NCBI GenBank assembly: GCA_020723185.1
Contig: DYJI01000004.1
Location: forward strand, 62,001-126,000
Reading direction: 5' to 3'
Length of the DNA: 64,000 nucleotides
DNA from: Sideroxydans lithotrophicus
GTDB lineage: Bacteria; Pseudomonadota; Gammaproteobacteria; Burkholderiales; Gallionellaceae
Shown: piece by piece, positions 7,524 through 17,557 of the stretch
How the letters are laid out: each line of letters starts with the position of its first letter
Position numbering within the stretch: position 1 is the first letter of the stretch
Translations under genes and position numbers: made by a program
Notes under the pieces: generated by a model
What the model was told of the DNA's origin: nothing
Seen by the model: only the letters and a program-made list of their open reading frames with translations
Database searches by the model: none

Positions 7524-9068
7524 TCAGTTCGCGCCGCGCTTGTAAAAGTCGCGCGGGCGGAATCCCAATACGAACAGCACTACGAAATACACCGCCGCCC
7601 CGCCCACGACCAATGCACCCAGATGCAGGATGCGCGCCCAGCCCTGCGCTTGCAGCCAGTGTGCTTCGCTGCCCATGCCGAACCACAGGCTCGCGCCCAA
7701 TGCAGTCACGGCCAGCAGCAGCTTGAGCATGAATTTGAGCCAGCCCGGCTCGGGCTGGTAGATGCCGCGCTTGCGCAGGAAGTAGAACAGGATGGCGGAG
7801 TTGAGGCAGGCGGCCAGACCGATGGACAGCGCCAGCCCGGTATGCGCCAGATCGAGGCCGAACACGAACCACACGTTCATCGCCTGCGTCGCCAGCAAGG
7901 TCACGATGCCGATCTTGACCGGCGTCTTGATGTCCTGTTTGGCATAGAAGCCGGGGGCCAATATCTTCACCAGGATCAGGCCGAGCAGGCCGATGCTGTA
8001 GCCGACCAGGGCATCGCGCGACATCAGCACATCGTGCGCGCTGAATTCGCCGTGCTGAAAGAAGGTCGCCAGCAGCGGCGTGGCGATCATGCCCAGCGCC
8101 AGCGCGGCGGGTAGCGCCAGCAGCAGGGTCAGGCGCAGGCCCCAGTCCAGCAGTTTGGAATATTCGGCGAGATTACCGTCGGCATGGCAGCGCGACAGCG
8201 ACGGCAACAGGATGGTGCCCAGCGCCACGCCCAGCAAGCCGGTGGGGAACTCCATCAAACGGTCCGCGTAATACAGCCATGACACGCTGCCCGCCACCAG
8301 GAAGGAGGCGAAGATGGTGTTGAGGATGAGGCTGATCTGCGCGATGGAGACGCCGAACACCGCCGGGCCCATCTGCTTGATGACGCGCCACATGCCCGCA
8401 TCCTTCAGGCTGAAGCGGATGTTGGGCAGCATGCCGATCTTTTTCAGGAACGGCAGTTGGAACGCGAGTTGCACGATGCCCGCCACGAACACCGCCCAGG
8501 CCAGCGCGAGGATGGGCGGGTCGAAATACGGGGCCGCCCACAGCGCGCCGCCGATGAAGCACACGTTGAGCAGGATGGGCGCGAAGGCCGGCACCCAGAA
8601 TTTGTTGTAGGTGTTGAGGATGCCCGCCGCCACGGCGACCAGCGAGATGAAGAAGATGTAGGGTGAGGTGATGCGCAGCAACTGCACGGTCAGGTCGAAC
8701 TTCTGCGGGTCGCTGGCGAAACCCGGCGCACTTATATATACGAGGATGGGCGCGGCGATGATGCCGACCAGCGTGACCACGAAAAGGATCAGGGCCAGCA
8801 TGGTGGTCACATGGTCGACCAGCAGCTTGGTCTCCTCCTGCCCGCGCCGGCTCTTGTATTCGCCGAAGATGGGCACGAAGGCCTGCGAGAACGCGCCCTC
8901 AGCGAACAGGCGGCGCAGCAGGTTGGGCAGTTTGAAGGCGACGAAGAAGGCATCCGTCGCTGCCCCTGCACCGAACACCCGTGCGATCAACACATCGCGC
9001 ACGAAGGCGAGGATGCGCGAGACCAGCGTGAGGCTGCTGACTGCGGCGAGTGCCTTCAGCAGGTTCAT
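7524..9068 (-). CDS. murJ: Lipid II flippase MurJ (MviN)
   Basis: 514 aa with about 14 membrane segments. The N-terminus [21 protein letters not shown] and the following [29 protein letters not shown] are MurJ signatures. The protein flips undecaprenyl-linked lipid II to the periplasmic face for peptidoglycan synthesis. It starts three bases from the end of the DUF3579-like gene and is followed by the thioredoxin-like gene. Essential in most Gram-negative bacteria. Confidence 0.96.
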   Translation of the reverse strand: MNLLKALAAVSSLTLVSRILAFVRDVLIARVFGAGAATDAFFVAFKLPNLLRRLFAEGAFSQAFVPIFGEYKSRRGQEETKLLVDHVTTMLALILFVVTLVGIIAAPILVYISAPGFASDPQKFDLTVQLLRITSPYIFFISLVAVAAGILNTYNKFWVPAFAPILLNVCFIGGALWAAPYFDPPILALAWAVFVAGIVQLAFQLPFLKKIGMLPNIRFSLKDAGMWRVIKQMGPAVFGVSIAQISLILNTIFASFLVAGSVSWLYYADRLMEFPTGLLGVALGTILLPSLSRCHADGNLAEYSKLLDWGLRLTLLLALPAALALGMIATPLLATFFQHGEFSAHDVLMSRDALVGYSIGLLGLILVKILAPGFYAKQDIKTPVKIGIVTLLATQAMNVWFVFGLDLAHTGLALSIGLAACLNSAILFYFLRKRGIYQPEPGWLKFMLKLLLAVTALGASLWFGMGSEAHWLQAQGWARILHLGALVVGGAAVYFVVLFVLGFRPRDFYKRGAN

Positions 9069-9071
9069 GCT

Positions 9072-9479
9072 TTACCAGCCATTCTTCTTGGGATCCCTGC
9101 GTTCCATGCCGAGCGTCGGGTAGAGTCCGGTGGCGCCTGCGACATCGCGACTACGCCCCGCCCGCACCTGCAACTGGTTGCTGACCACGAACTGGCGCAC
9201 CTGCTCGAATCCTTTGGGATCGGCGCTTTCCAGCGAAAAACGCACCACCACGGAAGGCACGCCCTGGATCGTGGCAGGGTGCACATATGAGGAATAGACG
9301 GTGCGACCATCCTTGCCGGTCGTCGACAGCATATCGCTCAAGCGCTCATTCCAGTTGAACGGACGGAACGCCGCCCCTTCCTTGTCGACACCCTGGATGA
9401 CGAACTCGGCCAGATCGGGCGAACGTTTGATGTTTTCCAGCAATTCGGGGCGCTTCCGTGTGAATATGACGGCGCGCAT
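9072..9479 (-). CDS. DUF3579-like protein
   Basis: 135 aa from ATG 9479. The pattern FVIQGVDKEGAAFRPFNWNERLSDMLST, followed by YSSYVHPATIQGVPSVVVRFSLES (seen in separate blocks), resembles the DUF3579 family of betaproteobacteria. Function is unknown. Longer in-frame starts up to 9587 would run into the rpsT promoter and are less likely. It is divergent from rpsT and directly upstream of murJ. Confidence 0.7.
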   Translation of the reverse strand: MRAVIFTRKRPELLENIKRSPDLAEFVIQGVDKEGAAFRPFNWNERLSDMLSTTGKDGRTVYSSYVHPATIQGVPSVVVRFSLESADPKGFEQVRQFVVSNQLQVRAGRSRDVAGATGLYPTLGMERRDPKKNGW

Positions 9480-9540
9480 TGTAGCACCGCCCCCGGCACC
9501 CCCCACTGCCTGCGGGCTTCCGGGCGGCCGAAACAATATC

Positions 9541-9569
9541 TTGCAAAAGGCCGGGGCCGTACCTATAAT
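9541..9569 (+). promoter_or_regulatory. Sigma-70 promoter of rpsT
   Basis: TTGCAA at 9541-9546, a 17-bp spacer and a perfect TATAAT at 9564-9569, about 42 bp before the rpsT start. Transcription should begin near 9576. Confidence 0.85.
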
Positions 9570-9610
9570 GCGCGCCTTTTTACGCAAGCCGAATCCCTAG
9601 GAGTCATTAC

Positions 9611-9874
9611 ATGGCCAATACTGCACAAGCGAGAAAACGCGCACGCCAAGCTGAGAAACAGCACGCACACAATTCAACACTGCGCTCCGAGATGCGCACT
9701 GCGATCAAGAAAGTGATCAAGGCTGTCGCCGCTGGCGACAAGGCTGCAGCCCAAGCTGTCTATCAGGCTTCAACCAGCGTGGTCGACTCCATCGCCGACA
9801 AGAAGATCATCCATAAGAACAAGGCAGCCCGCCATAAGAGCCGCCTGTCCGCTGCCATCAAGGCAATGGCCTGA
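9611..9874 (+). CDS. rpsT: 30S ribosomal protein S20
   Basis: 87 aa, highly basic. It opens [17 protein letters not shown] and ends with [17 protein letters not shown], both diagnostic of S20. It binds 16S rRNA early in small-subunit assembly. AGGAG lies about nine bases upstream of the ATG. It is monocistronic, with its own promoter (9541-9569) and terminator (9904-9932). Confidence 0.98.
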   Translation: MANTAQARKRARQAEKQHAHNSTLRSEMRTAIKKVIKAVAAGDKAAAQAVYQASTSVVDSIADKKIIHKNKAARHKSRLSAAIKAMA

Positions 9875-9903
9875 TCTATCGCGGATAAGTTCTGCGACCA
9901 ATC

Positions 9904-9932
9904 AAGGCCGACAGCGCTGTCGGCCTTTTTTG
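9904..9932 (+). terminator. Rho-independent terminator after rpsT
   Basis: Perfect stem AAGGCCGACAG/CTGTCGGCCTT with a tiny loop, followed by a run of six T. Confidence 0.92.
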
Positions 9933-9978
9933 TTTATAGTTCCAGCATCAGAGAAGCAACAAGACCGGAGAGCTTGTC

Positions 9979-11154
9979 ATGTCACATTTGATGAACACCT
10001 ACGCACGGCAACCCGTCGCTTTCACCCACGGTGAAGGCGTATGGCTCTTCGACAGCAGCGGCAAGCGCTATCTGGATGCGCTGTCCGGCATCGCCGTCAA
10101 TACCCTGGGCCACGCCCATCCCGAATTCACCGCAGCGCTGTCGGCACAGGTCGGCAAGCTGATCCACGTCTCCAACGTCTACCAGATCCCCGAGCAGGAA
10201 CGCATCGCCGACAAGCTGTGTGCGCTGTCCGGCATGGACGAAGCCTTCCTGTGCAACTCCGGCTGCGAGGCGAACGAGGCCGCCATCAAGCTGGCACGCA
10301 TGTACGGCCACAGCAAGGGCATCGACATCCCCCACATCATCGTGATGGAGAAATCCTTCCACGGACGGACACTGGCCACGCTCTCCGCCACCGGCAACCG
10401 CAAGGTGCAGGCAGGCTTCGAGCCGCTGGTGAAGGGTTTCGTGCGCGTACCGTATGATGATCTGACCGCTGTCGAGCAGGTCGCCGCCAACAATCCTGAT
10501 GTCGTCGCCATCCTGGTCGAACCGATCCAGGGCGAAGGCGGCATCCGTATCCCGGACGCGGCTTATCTGCAAGGCCTGCGCAAGCTATGCGACGCCAATG
10601 GCTGGCTGTTGATGCTGGACGAGGTGCAGAGCGGCATCGGCCGCACCGGCAAGTGGTTCGCCCACCAGCACACCGGCATCACCCCGGACGTGATGACACT
10701 GGCCAAGGGCCTCGGCTCGGGCGTGCCGGTCGGTGCCTGCCTGACTGCGGGCAAGGCGACCGGCACATTCAAGCCGGGCAACCACGGTTCCACCTTCGGC
10801 GGCAATCCGCTGGCCTGCACCGCCGCACTGGCCACTTTGAGCATCATGGAAAAGCAGAACCTGCCAGCCCATGCCGCCACACTGGGCGCATGGATCAAGC
10901 AGCAGTTGCAAGCACGGCTGGGCGGCGTAAAAGGCGTGGTCGCCGTGCGCGGATCGGGCCTGATGCTCGGCATCGAACTGGACAAGCCCTGCGGCGAACT
11001 GGTCGGCAAGGCGCTGGCTAGCGGCCTGCTCATCAACGTCACCGCCGACAGCGTGGTGCGTCTGCTACCGTCGCTGATCTACACTCAGGCCGAAGCCCAA
11101 CAGCTGGTGGACCGGCTGTGTCCGCTGATCAAATCCTTCCTGATGCAGGAGTGA
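9979..11154 (+). CDS. argD: Acetylornithine aminotransferase
   Basis: 391 aa, class III PLP aminotransferase. GIAVNTLGHAHPEF, FLCNSGCEANEAAIKLARMYG and FHGRTLATLSATGN are family motifs. LLMLDEVQSGIGRTGKWFAH carries the cofactor aspartate, and the PLP lysine is in LAKGLGSG near residue 243. It converts N-acetylglutamate semialdehyde to N-acetylornithine, and perhaps also acts on succinyldiaminopimelate. The stop is two bases from argF, so the genes are co-transcribed. Confidence 0.95.
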   Translation: MSHLMNTYARQPVAFTHGEGVWLFDSSGKRYLDALSGIAVNTLGHAHPEFTAALSAQVGKLIHVSNVYQIPEQERIADKLCALSGMDEAFLCNSGCEANEAAIKLARMYGHSKGIDIPHIIVMEKSFHGRTLATLSATGNRKVQAGFEPLVKGFVRVPYDDLTAVEQVAANNPDVVAILVEPIQGEGGIRIPDAAYLQGLRKLCDANGWLLMLDEVQSGIGRTGKWFAHQHTGITPDVMTLAKGLGSGVPVGACLTAGKATGTFKPGNHGSTFGGNPLACTAALATLSIMEKQNLPAHAATLGAWIKQQLQARLGGVKGVVAVRGSGLMLGIELDKPCGELVGKALASGLLINVTADSVVRLLPSLIYTQAEAQQLVDRLCPLIKSFLMQE

Positions 11155-11156
11155 AC

Positions 11157-12080
11157 ATGGGCGAGCTCAAGCACTTCCTGCAATTCAAGGATCTGACCCG
11201 CGAAGAGTTCGAATACCTGTTCGAGCGTACCCGCATCATCAAGGAACGCTTCAAGGGCTACCAGAAATACTGGCCGCTGGAAGACCGCACGCTGGTGATG
11301 ATCTTCGAGAAGGCCAGCACCCGCACCCGCCTGTCGTTCGAGGCCGGCATGCACCAGCTCGGCGGTTCGGCCATCTACCTGAACACGCGCGACTCGCAAC
11401 TGGGTCGCGGCGAGCCGGTGGAAGACGCCGGCCAGGTGATCTCGCGCATGAGCGACATCGTGATGATCCGCACCTTCGAGCAGGACATCATCGAACGCTT
11501 CGCGCGCAACTCGCGCGTGCCGGTGATCAACGGTCTGACCAACGAATACCACCCCTGCCAGATCCTGGCCGACATCTACACCTACATCGAGCATCGCGGT
11601 TCGATCAAGGGCAAGACCGTGGCTTGGATCGGCGACTCCAACAATATGTGCAACACCTGGTTGCAGGCGGCGGAGATCCTCGATTTCAACGTGCACGTCT
11701 CCACCCCACCGGGCTACGAAGTCGAACCCGAGCGCGCCGGCTTGTACGGCACCGACCATTTCGAGGAATTCAAGGACCCGATGGAAGCCGCGCGCGGTGC
11801 CGATCTGGTCACCACCGACGTGTGGACCTCGATGGGCTGGGAAGCCGAGAACGAAGAACGCATGAAAGACTTCGCCGACTGGCAGGTCGATGAAGACATG
11901 ATGCGCGTCGCCGCCAAAGATGCGCTGTTCATGCACTGCCTGCCCGCACATCGCGGCGAGGAAGTCAGCGCCGGCGTCATAGATGGTGTTCAGTCCGTAG
12001 TATGGGATGAGGCAGAGAATAGACTGCACGTGCAGAAAGCACTGATGGAATACCTGTTGTTGGGGAAACTCGACAAATAA
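11157..12080 (+). CDS. argF: Ornithine carbamoyltransferase
   Basis: 307 aa from ATG 11157, the start that gives the normal family N-terminus MGELKHFLQFKDLTREE. The carbamoyl-phosphate loop STRTRLSFEAG, the HPCQ equivalent EYHPCQILAD and the ornithine loop HCLPAHRGEE are all present. It forms citrulline from ornithine and carbamoyl phosphate. It sits between argD and argG in the arginine cluster. Reading farther upstream would overlap argD. Confidence 0.96.
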   Translation: MGELKHFLQFKDLTREEFEYLFERTRIIKERFKGYQKYWPLEDRTLVMIFEKASTRTRLSFEAGMHQLGGSAIYLNTRDSQLGRGEPVEDAGQVISRMSDIVMIRTFEQDIIERFARNSRVPVINGLTNEYHPCQILADIYTYIEHRGSIKGKTVAWIGDSNNMCNTWLQAAEILDFNVHVSTPPGYEVEPERAGLYGTDHFEEFKDPMEAARGADLVTTDVWTSMGWEAENEERMKDFADWQVDEDMMRVAAKDALFMHCLPAHRGEEVSAGVIDGVQSVVWDEAENRLHVQKALMEYLLLGKLDK

Positions 12081-12089
12081 GGTGGCACC

Positions 12090-12521
12090 GTGAAAGACAC
12101 CCTGAAGCCCGGCATCCGTTACGAACACCGCTTCGTCATTCCGCCGACGAAGACGGTTCCCGCGCTTTACCCCGAATCACCCGAGTTCCAGGCCATGCCG
12201 GAAGTGTTCGCGACCGGCTTCATGGTCGGCTTCCTGGAATGGGCCTGCATCATGTGCCTGATGCCGCATCTGGACTGGCCGACCGAACAGTCGCTGGGCA
12301 CCCACATCAACGTCAGCCACGAGGCCGCGACACCGCCCGGAATGGAAGTCACCGCCACCGTCGAACTGACCGCCGTGGAAGGCAGACGTCTGACGTTCGC
12401 CGTCTCGGCGCATGACGGCGTGGACCTGATCGCGCGCGGCACCCACGAGCGCTTCGTGATCGACCGGGCGCGCTTCGACAACAAGTTGCAAAGCAAACGC
12501 AAAGATACACAAACGAAATAA
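12090..12521 (+). CDS. Hot-dog fold thioesterase (fluoroacetyl-CoA thioesterase-like)
   Basis: 143 aa from GTG 12090 with AAGGTGG just upstream. [40 protein letters not shown] (in parts) and [24 protein letters not shown] follow the FlK-like thioesterase pattern: glutamate in the first helix and a histidine in the S-H-E-A loop. The substrate is unknown; household members of this family hydrolyse small acyl-CoAs. It is inserted between argF and argG with short gaps, so it is likely co-transcribed with them. Confidence 0.8.
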   Translation: MKDTLKPGIRYEHRFVIPPTKTVPALYPESPEFQAMPEVFATGFMVGFLEWACIMCLMPHLDWPTEQSLGTHINVSHEAATPPGMEVTATVELTAVEGRRLTFAVSAHDGVDLIARGTHERFVIDRARFDNKLQSKRKDTQTK

Positions 12522-12541
12522 CCAACATCGACAGGAACATC

Positions 12542-13768
<1,227 letters not shown>

Positions 13769-13788
13769 AACGACAGCGGGAGGGGATC

Positions 13789-14277
13789 ATGCTGTACGAG
13801 CTGACTGGAGACATCTTGCTGAGCGAAGCCAAGGCCATCGTGCACGGCGTCGCGCCCAACGACGATTTCCATCAGGGGCTGGCACTGCAGCTGCGTGAAC
13901 GCATGCCGGCCTTGTACAAGGATTTCCGCCACTATTGCCAGACGCAACACCCCAAGTCAGGCGAGAAATGGAGCTGGATGAGCGCCGACGGCCGCTATAT
14001 CGTCAACCTGTTCACGCAGGACGGCGCTTATGCACACGGCAGCAAACCCGGCCATGCCTCCCTCTCCCACGTCAACCATGCTTTGCACGCGCTACGCGGT
14101 TTCGTCCAGAAAGAAAAGCTGCCCAGCATGGCGCTGCCGCGTCTCGCATGCGGCGTGGGCGGTCTGGACTGGAACGATGTGAAGCCGCTGATCGAGAATC
14201 AGCTTGGCGACCTGAACATCCCCATTTACCTGTATGTGACCTATCAGCAGGGCATCAAAGCCAACGAACCCAAATAA
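13789..14277 (+). CDS. Macro domain protein
   Basis: 162 aa. The fold pattern is LTGDILLSEAKAIVHGVAPND near the start, the GLALQLRERMPALYKDF helix, WSWMSADGRYIVNLFTQ, and ALPRLACGVGGLDWNDVKPLIE, which correspond to the ADP-ribose-binding loops of macro domains. Likely an ADP-ribose or ADP-ribosyl-ester binder or hydrolase; the usual N-A-A-N loop appears as APND. It begins a run of small plus-strand genes after argG with GGGAGGGG upstream of the ATG. Confidence 0.82.
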   Translation: MLYELTGDILLSEAKAIVHGVAPNDDFHQGLALQLRERMPALYKDFRHYCQTQHPKSGEKWSWMSADGRYIVNLFTQDGAYAHGSKPGHASLSHVNHALHALRGFVQKEKLPSMALPRLACGVGGLDWNDVKPLIENQLGDLNIPIYLYVTYQQGIKANEPK

Positions 14278-14289
14278 AAAGGAACTGCA

Positions 14290-14604
14290 ATGTCGGACAA
14301 GATCGAGAACATCTCCGTAATCACCAAGGCCAACGTGTATTTCGACGGCAAGTGCATCTCGCACACCGTGCAATATCCGGACGGCACAAAAAAATCAGTG
14401 GGCGTGATCCTGCCCGCCACCTTGACCTTCAACACCGGCGTCCCGGAGATCATGCAGACGGTGGCCGGCAGCTGCCGCTACAGGATCAAGGGTGAAGACT
14501 GGAAGACCTGCCGGTCGGGCGAGTCCTTCAATGTGCCCGGAAATTCCAGCTTCGATATCGAAGTGACGAACGAACCCTATCATTACATCTGTCACTTCAA
14601 TTAA
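14290..14604 (+). CDS. ppnP: Pyrimidine/purine nucleoside phosphorylase PpnP (DUF1255)
   Basis: 104 aa, single cupin domain. ANVYFDGKCISHTV, GVILPATLTFNTGVPEIMQ and GESFNVPGNSSFDIE match PpnP/YaiE. In E. coli this small protein cleaves various nucleosides phosphorolytically. AAAGGAAC precedes the ATG, 12 bases after the macro-domain gene, which suggests a shared nucleotide-salvage transcript. Confidence 0.92.
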   Translation: MSDKIENISVITKANVYFDGKCISHTVQYPDGTKKSVGVILPATLTFNTGVPEIMQTVAGSCRYRIKGEDWKTCRSGESFNVPGNSSFDIEVTNEPYHYICHFN

Positions 14605-14625
14605 TTCGCGCCCCGGGGAGAGACC

Positions 14626-15114
14626 ATGCCAACCTTCGATATCGTTTCCGAAGTAGAGAAGACCGAAGTCAAGAACGCGGTCGAGCAGACCAACAAGGAA
14701 GTCAGCACGCGTTTTGATTTCAAGGGTAGCGACGCGCGTGTGGAACAGGCGGAACTGGTGCTCACCGTACATGCCGACAACGAGTTCCAGCTCAATCAGG
14801 TGCAGGACATCCTGAATGGCAAGCTGACCAAGCGCGGCGTGGACATCAAATGCCTGGACATCAGCGACAAGATCGAGAAGGTCAGCGGCAACAAGGTCAA
14901 GCGTACCTGCACCGTGAAGGTCGGCGTGGAGATCGAACTGGCGAAGAAGATCGTCAAACTGATCAAGGACAGCAAGATGAAAGTGCAGGCCAGCATCCAG
15001 GGCGACACCGTGCGCGTGACCGGCAAGAACCGCGACGATCTGCAGGCTGCCATCGCCTTCATCAAGAAATCCATCACCGACTTCCCGCTGCAATACCAGA
15101 ACTTCCGCGACTGA
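14626..15114 (+). CDS. yajQ: YajQ family cyclic-di-GMP/nucleotide-binding protein
   Basis: 162 aa, full family length. [30 protein letters not shown] and the C-terminal [15 protein letters not shown] are near-universal in YajQ. Two ferredoxin-like subdomains are expected. Xanthomonas members bind cyclic di-GMP and the E. coli member binds nucleic acid and nucleotides. It follows ppnP after 21 bp. Confidence 0.95.
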   Translation: MPTFDIVSEVEKTEVKNAVEQTNKEVSTRFDFKGSDARVEQAELVLTVHADNEFQLNQVQDILNGKLTKRGVDIKCLDISDKIEKVSGNKVKRTCTVKVGVEIELAKKIVKLIKDSKMKVQASIQGDTVRVTGKNRDDLQAAIAFIKKSITDFPLQYQNFRD

Positions 15115-15119
15115 CACGC

Positions 15120-15536
15120 ATGGCGAATACCATCGACGCCTTCATCGAGTTTTCGTTCAAGGGCGAGGATTACGAGTTGCATTCCACGCTCGATCTGGAC
15201 CGGCAGCTGGAGCGACACATGTCGCTCGAATCCATGCACCACGTGCTGGCAGTGGAGCACGGCATCGACACCTACTCCTACCTGTTCGAGGTGATGCAGA
15301 TGGCGGACATCCGCTATGACAACCCGCAAGGCCGGGCCGCGCACTATCTCCGCGACGGCGAGTTCGATTTCGATGCCTACGCCGAGGAGAACACGACCGA
15401 CGCCTTGCTCGCGCCGCTACAGGCCATCGCCCTGCGCGAGATGGGCGTGGAGGACCTGGAACTGCAACCGCAGCTCAAACAGGCACTACTGCGCGCCTAT
15501 CGTCTTGGCCTGGAGCAGAACAGCCACAAACACTGA
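15120..15536 (+). CDS. Hypothetical conserved protein
   Basis: 138 aa from ATG 15120, five bases after the yajQ stop; longer reading frames upstream would overlap yajQ. The protein is acidic, with IDAFIEFSFKGEDYELHSTLDLD at the start and a helical C-terminal half. No catalytic motif or membrane segment is visible. The KGEDYELHSTLDLD pattern suggests a small beta-rich domain. Position suggests co-expression with yajQ. I do not recognise the family. Confidence 0.75.
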   Translation: MANTIDAFIEFSFKGEDYELHSTLDLDRQLERHMSLESMHHVLAVEHGIDTYSYLFEVMQMADIRYDNPQGRAAHYLRDGEFDFDAYAEENTTDALLAPLQAIALREMGVEDLELQPQLKQALLRAYRLGLEQNSHKH

Positions 15537-15598
15537 GTCATGTGCCAGGCTTTCGCGGGGCACACTGACTTGCGGCAACATCTCATCGGAGGACTGGC

Positions 15599-16141
15599 AT
15601 GCATTCAGTATTGGTTCTATTCGCCAACGGCAGTGAAGAACTGGAAGCCATCACCATCGTCAACATCCTGCGCCGCGCGGGCGTGAGCGTGACGCTGGCC
15701 GGTCTGGAAGCCGGCCCTCTGCGCGGCAGCCGCCAGACCGTGCTGCTACCCGACACCACGCTGGATGCAGCCATGTCACAGTCCTACGACATGCTGGTGC
15801 TGCCCGGCGGACAGCCCGGCACCAACCACCTCAAAGCCGATGCACGCGTGCTGAAGTTGGCAAAGGAGATGTATCGCGATGGCCGGTATGTCTGCGCCAT
15901 CTGCGCCGCGCCCTCGGTGCTCGCCACCGCCGGTTTGCTGGACGGCAAGCATGCCACCAGTTTCCCCGGCGCGCTCGATCCATTCCCGCGAGTGCAGCGC
16001 CAGCCGCAGGCTGTCGTCGAGGACGGCAAACTGATCACCTCGCGCGGCCCCGGTACCGCGATGGATTTCGCCCTGACACTGGTCGAACGCCTGTGCGGCC
16101 ATGCCAAACGGACGGAAGTGGAAACCGGACTGGTGCGCTGA
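15599..16141 (+). CDS. DJ-1/PfpI family protein (YajL-like)
   Basis: 180 aa, standard DJ-1 length. The nucleophile cysteine is C102 in AICAAPSVL, and the conserved glutamate lies in NGSEELEA (about E14). The GRYVCAICAAP elbow and SRGPGTAMDFAL complete the pattern. These proteins protect against oxidative or carbonyl stress or act as small-molecule chaperones; the exact activity is not deducible. ATG 15599 follows GGAGG. Its stop overlaps the next gene (TGATG). Confidence 0.92.
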   Translation: MHSVLVLFANGSEELEAITIVNILRRAGVSVTLAGLEAGPLRGSRQTVLLPDTTLDAAMSQSYDMLVLPGGQPGTNHLKADARVLKLAKEMYRDGRYVCAICAAPSVLATAGLLDGKHATSFPGALDPFPRVQRQPQAVVEDGKLITSRGPGTAMDFALTLVERLCGHAKRTEVETGLVR

Positions 16142-16920
16142 TGTCGGAGAACAGCATTCAGCCGCGACGGATGCGCAAGCTGCCGCCGGTCTTCCTGGCC
16201 CTGTTGTTGCAACTCGCGGCATTCGTGCTGCTGACGTTCGGTGTGCGCCTGCTCGGACACGCCCTGTCCCCCATCGTCTTTGCCCTGGCCTGCGGTGTGC
16301 TCGCCGCAATATTCAGCCATCTGGCGCAGCAGGCGCGCTGGTGGCTGCCCATCCAGCTGCTGTTCGTTCCCGCGCTGGTGATAACGCTTTCCGCAGGCAT
16401 CCCTTCCTATGTCTTCCTGCTGGCCTTCCTGTTGATGCTCGTGTCGTACTGGAGCACCTTCCGCACGCAGGTACCGCTCTACCTTTCCAGTGACAAGGTG
16501 TGGCAAGCGCTGGGAACGCAACTGCCTGCCGACCAGCCTTTCAGTTTCATCGATCTCGGCTCCGGCATCGGCGGCGTGCTGACGCATCTGTCGCGCACCC
16601 ATCCGCAGGGGACATTCCACGGTGTAGAGACGGCACCACTGCCGTTCGCATGGAGCTGGCTGCGCATCAAGCTCGGCGGCTATCATAACTGCCGCGTGTA
16701 CTGGCGCAGCCTGTGGGATTGCGACCTGTCGAGATACGACGTGGCCTTCGCCTATCTGTCGCCCGTGCCAATGGCCGCGCTCTGGGAAAAAGTGCAGAAA
16801 GAGATGCGCCCGGACAGCCTGTTCATCAGCAACACCTTTGCAGTCGCGGAACATCCGCCGCAACGAATCCTGAAAACTGATGACCTGCATCACTCCGAAC
16901 TCCATGTCTGGCGCAAATGA
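16141..16920 (+). CDS. Membrane-anchored class I SAM-dependent methyltransferase-like protein
   Basis: 259 aa from ATG 16141, overlapping the DJ-1 stop. Residues 15-110 are almost entirely hydrophobic (about four membrane helices: FLALLLQLAAFVLLTFG, IVFALACGVLAAIF, IQLLFVPALVITL, VFLLAFLLMLVSYW). The cytoplasmic part has motif I, DLGSGIGG, near residue 137 and an acidic residue after the next strand (HGVETAPL). This is a methyltransferase with a membrane anchor; the substrate is unknown. Confidence 0.8.
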   Translation: MSENSIQPRRMRKLPPVFLALLLQLAAFVLLTFGVRLLGHALSPIVFALACGVLAAIFSHLAQQARWWLPIQLLFVPALVITLSAGIPSYVFLLAFLLMLVSYWSTFRTQVPLYLSSDKVWQALGTQLPADQPFSFIDLGSGIGGVLTHLSRTHPQGTFHGVETAPLPFAWSWLRIKLGGYHNCRVYWRSLWDCDLSRYDVAFAYLSPVPMAALWEKVQKEMRPDSLFISNTFAVAEHPPQRILKTDDLHHSELHVWRK

Positions 16921-16948
16921 ACCGCTTTATTTCAGGCGCTTACAAGCC

Positions 16949-16982
16949 ATCCGGCAAAACGCTTCCCAAGCCGGATTTTTTT
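16949..16982 (+). terminator. Rho-independent terminator after the methyltransferase gene
   Basis: Stem ATCCGGC (16949-16955) and GCCGGAT (16970-16976), followed by a run of seven T. Confidence 0.85.
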
Positions 16983-17069
16983 CGCTAGGATGCCTTCCGT
17001 CCCAGTTGCACTTCAAAGCGCTATGGCGCGCCCAGACATAAAAACCCTTCAATAACGACGAGAATGAAC

Positions 17070-17396
17070 ATGAGCGAGCACATCCGTTACATCACCGACG
17101 ACACTTTCACCGCCGAGGTCCTGCAATCTCCGTTGCCCGTATTGGTGGACTACTGGGCAGAATGGTGCGGCCCCTGCCGCATGATCGCACCCATCCTGGA
17201 TGAAGTCTCCCAGGAATATGCGGGCCGCCTGAACGTCGCCAAGCTGAATGTCGACGAGAACCAGCAGACGCCCCAGAAGTATGGCGTGCGCGGCATCCCC
17301 ACCCTGATGCTGTTCAAGAACGGCAACATCGAAGCCACCAAGGTCGGCGCACTGTCCAAGTCGCAATTGACCGCTTTCATTGACAGCCATATCTAA
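17070..17396 (+). CDS. trxA: Thioredoxin 1
   Basis: 108 aa, the canonical thioredoxin size. Active site WCGPC is at residues 32-36, followed by the conserved helix [14 protein letters not shown], the [17 protein letters not shown] cis-proline loop and LFKNG. It reduces cytoplasmic disulfides, including those of APS reductase and arsenate reductase types encoded elsewhere in this window. ATG 17070 gives the usual MSEH start and has GAGAA seven bases upstream; ATG 17064 is also possible. It lies upstream of rho, the common proteobacterial order. Confidence 0.95.
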   Translation: MSEHIRYITDDTFTAEVLQSPLPVLVDYWAEWCGPCRMIAPILDEVSQEYAGRLNVAKLNVDENQQTPQKYGVRGIPTLMLFKNGNIEATKVGALSKSQLTAFIDSHI

Positions 17397-17557
17397 ACGC
17401 TTTAGTCTCCCGCCCGCACTTGCCTGTTTCGTCCTGAAACACTGATACAAAACCAAGAAAAGACAGACACGGCAACTCGGCGCGGGAACATCCGCAACCT
17501 GTGATCCACCTCCTGCAAGACTCCTAAAACTTTGCGTTCATTCGCAACATCCTGATC

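Noticed and set aside
17006-17040. Possible sigma-70 promoter directly before trxA (TTGCAC)
   Set aside because: No acceptable -10 hexamer at a suitable spacing.
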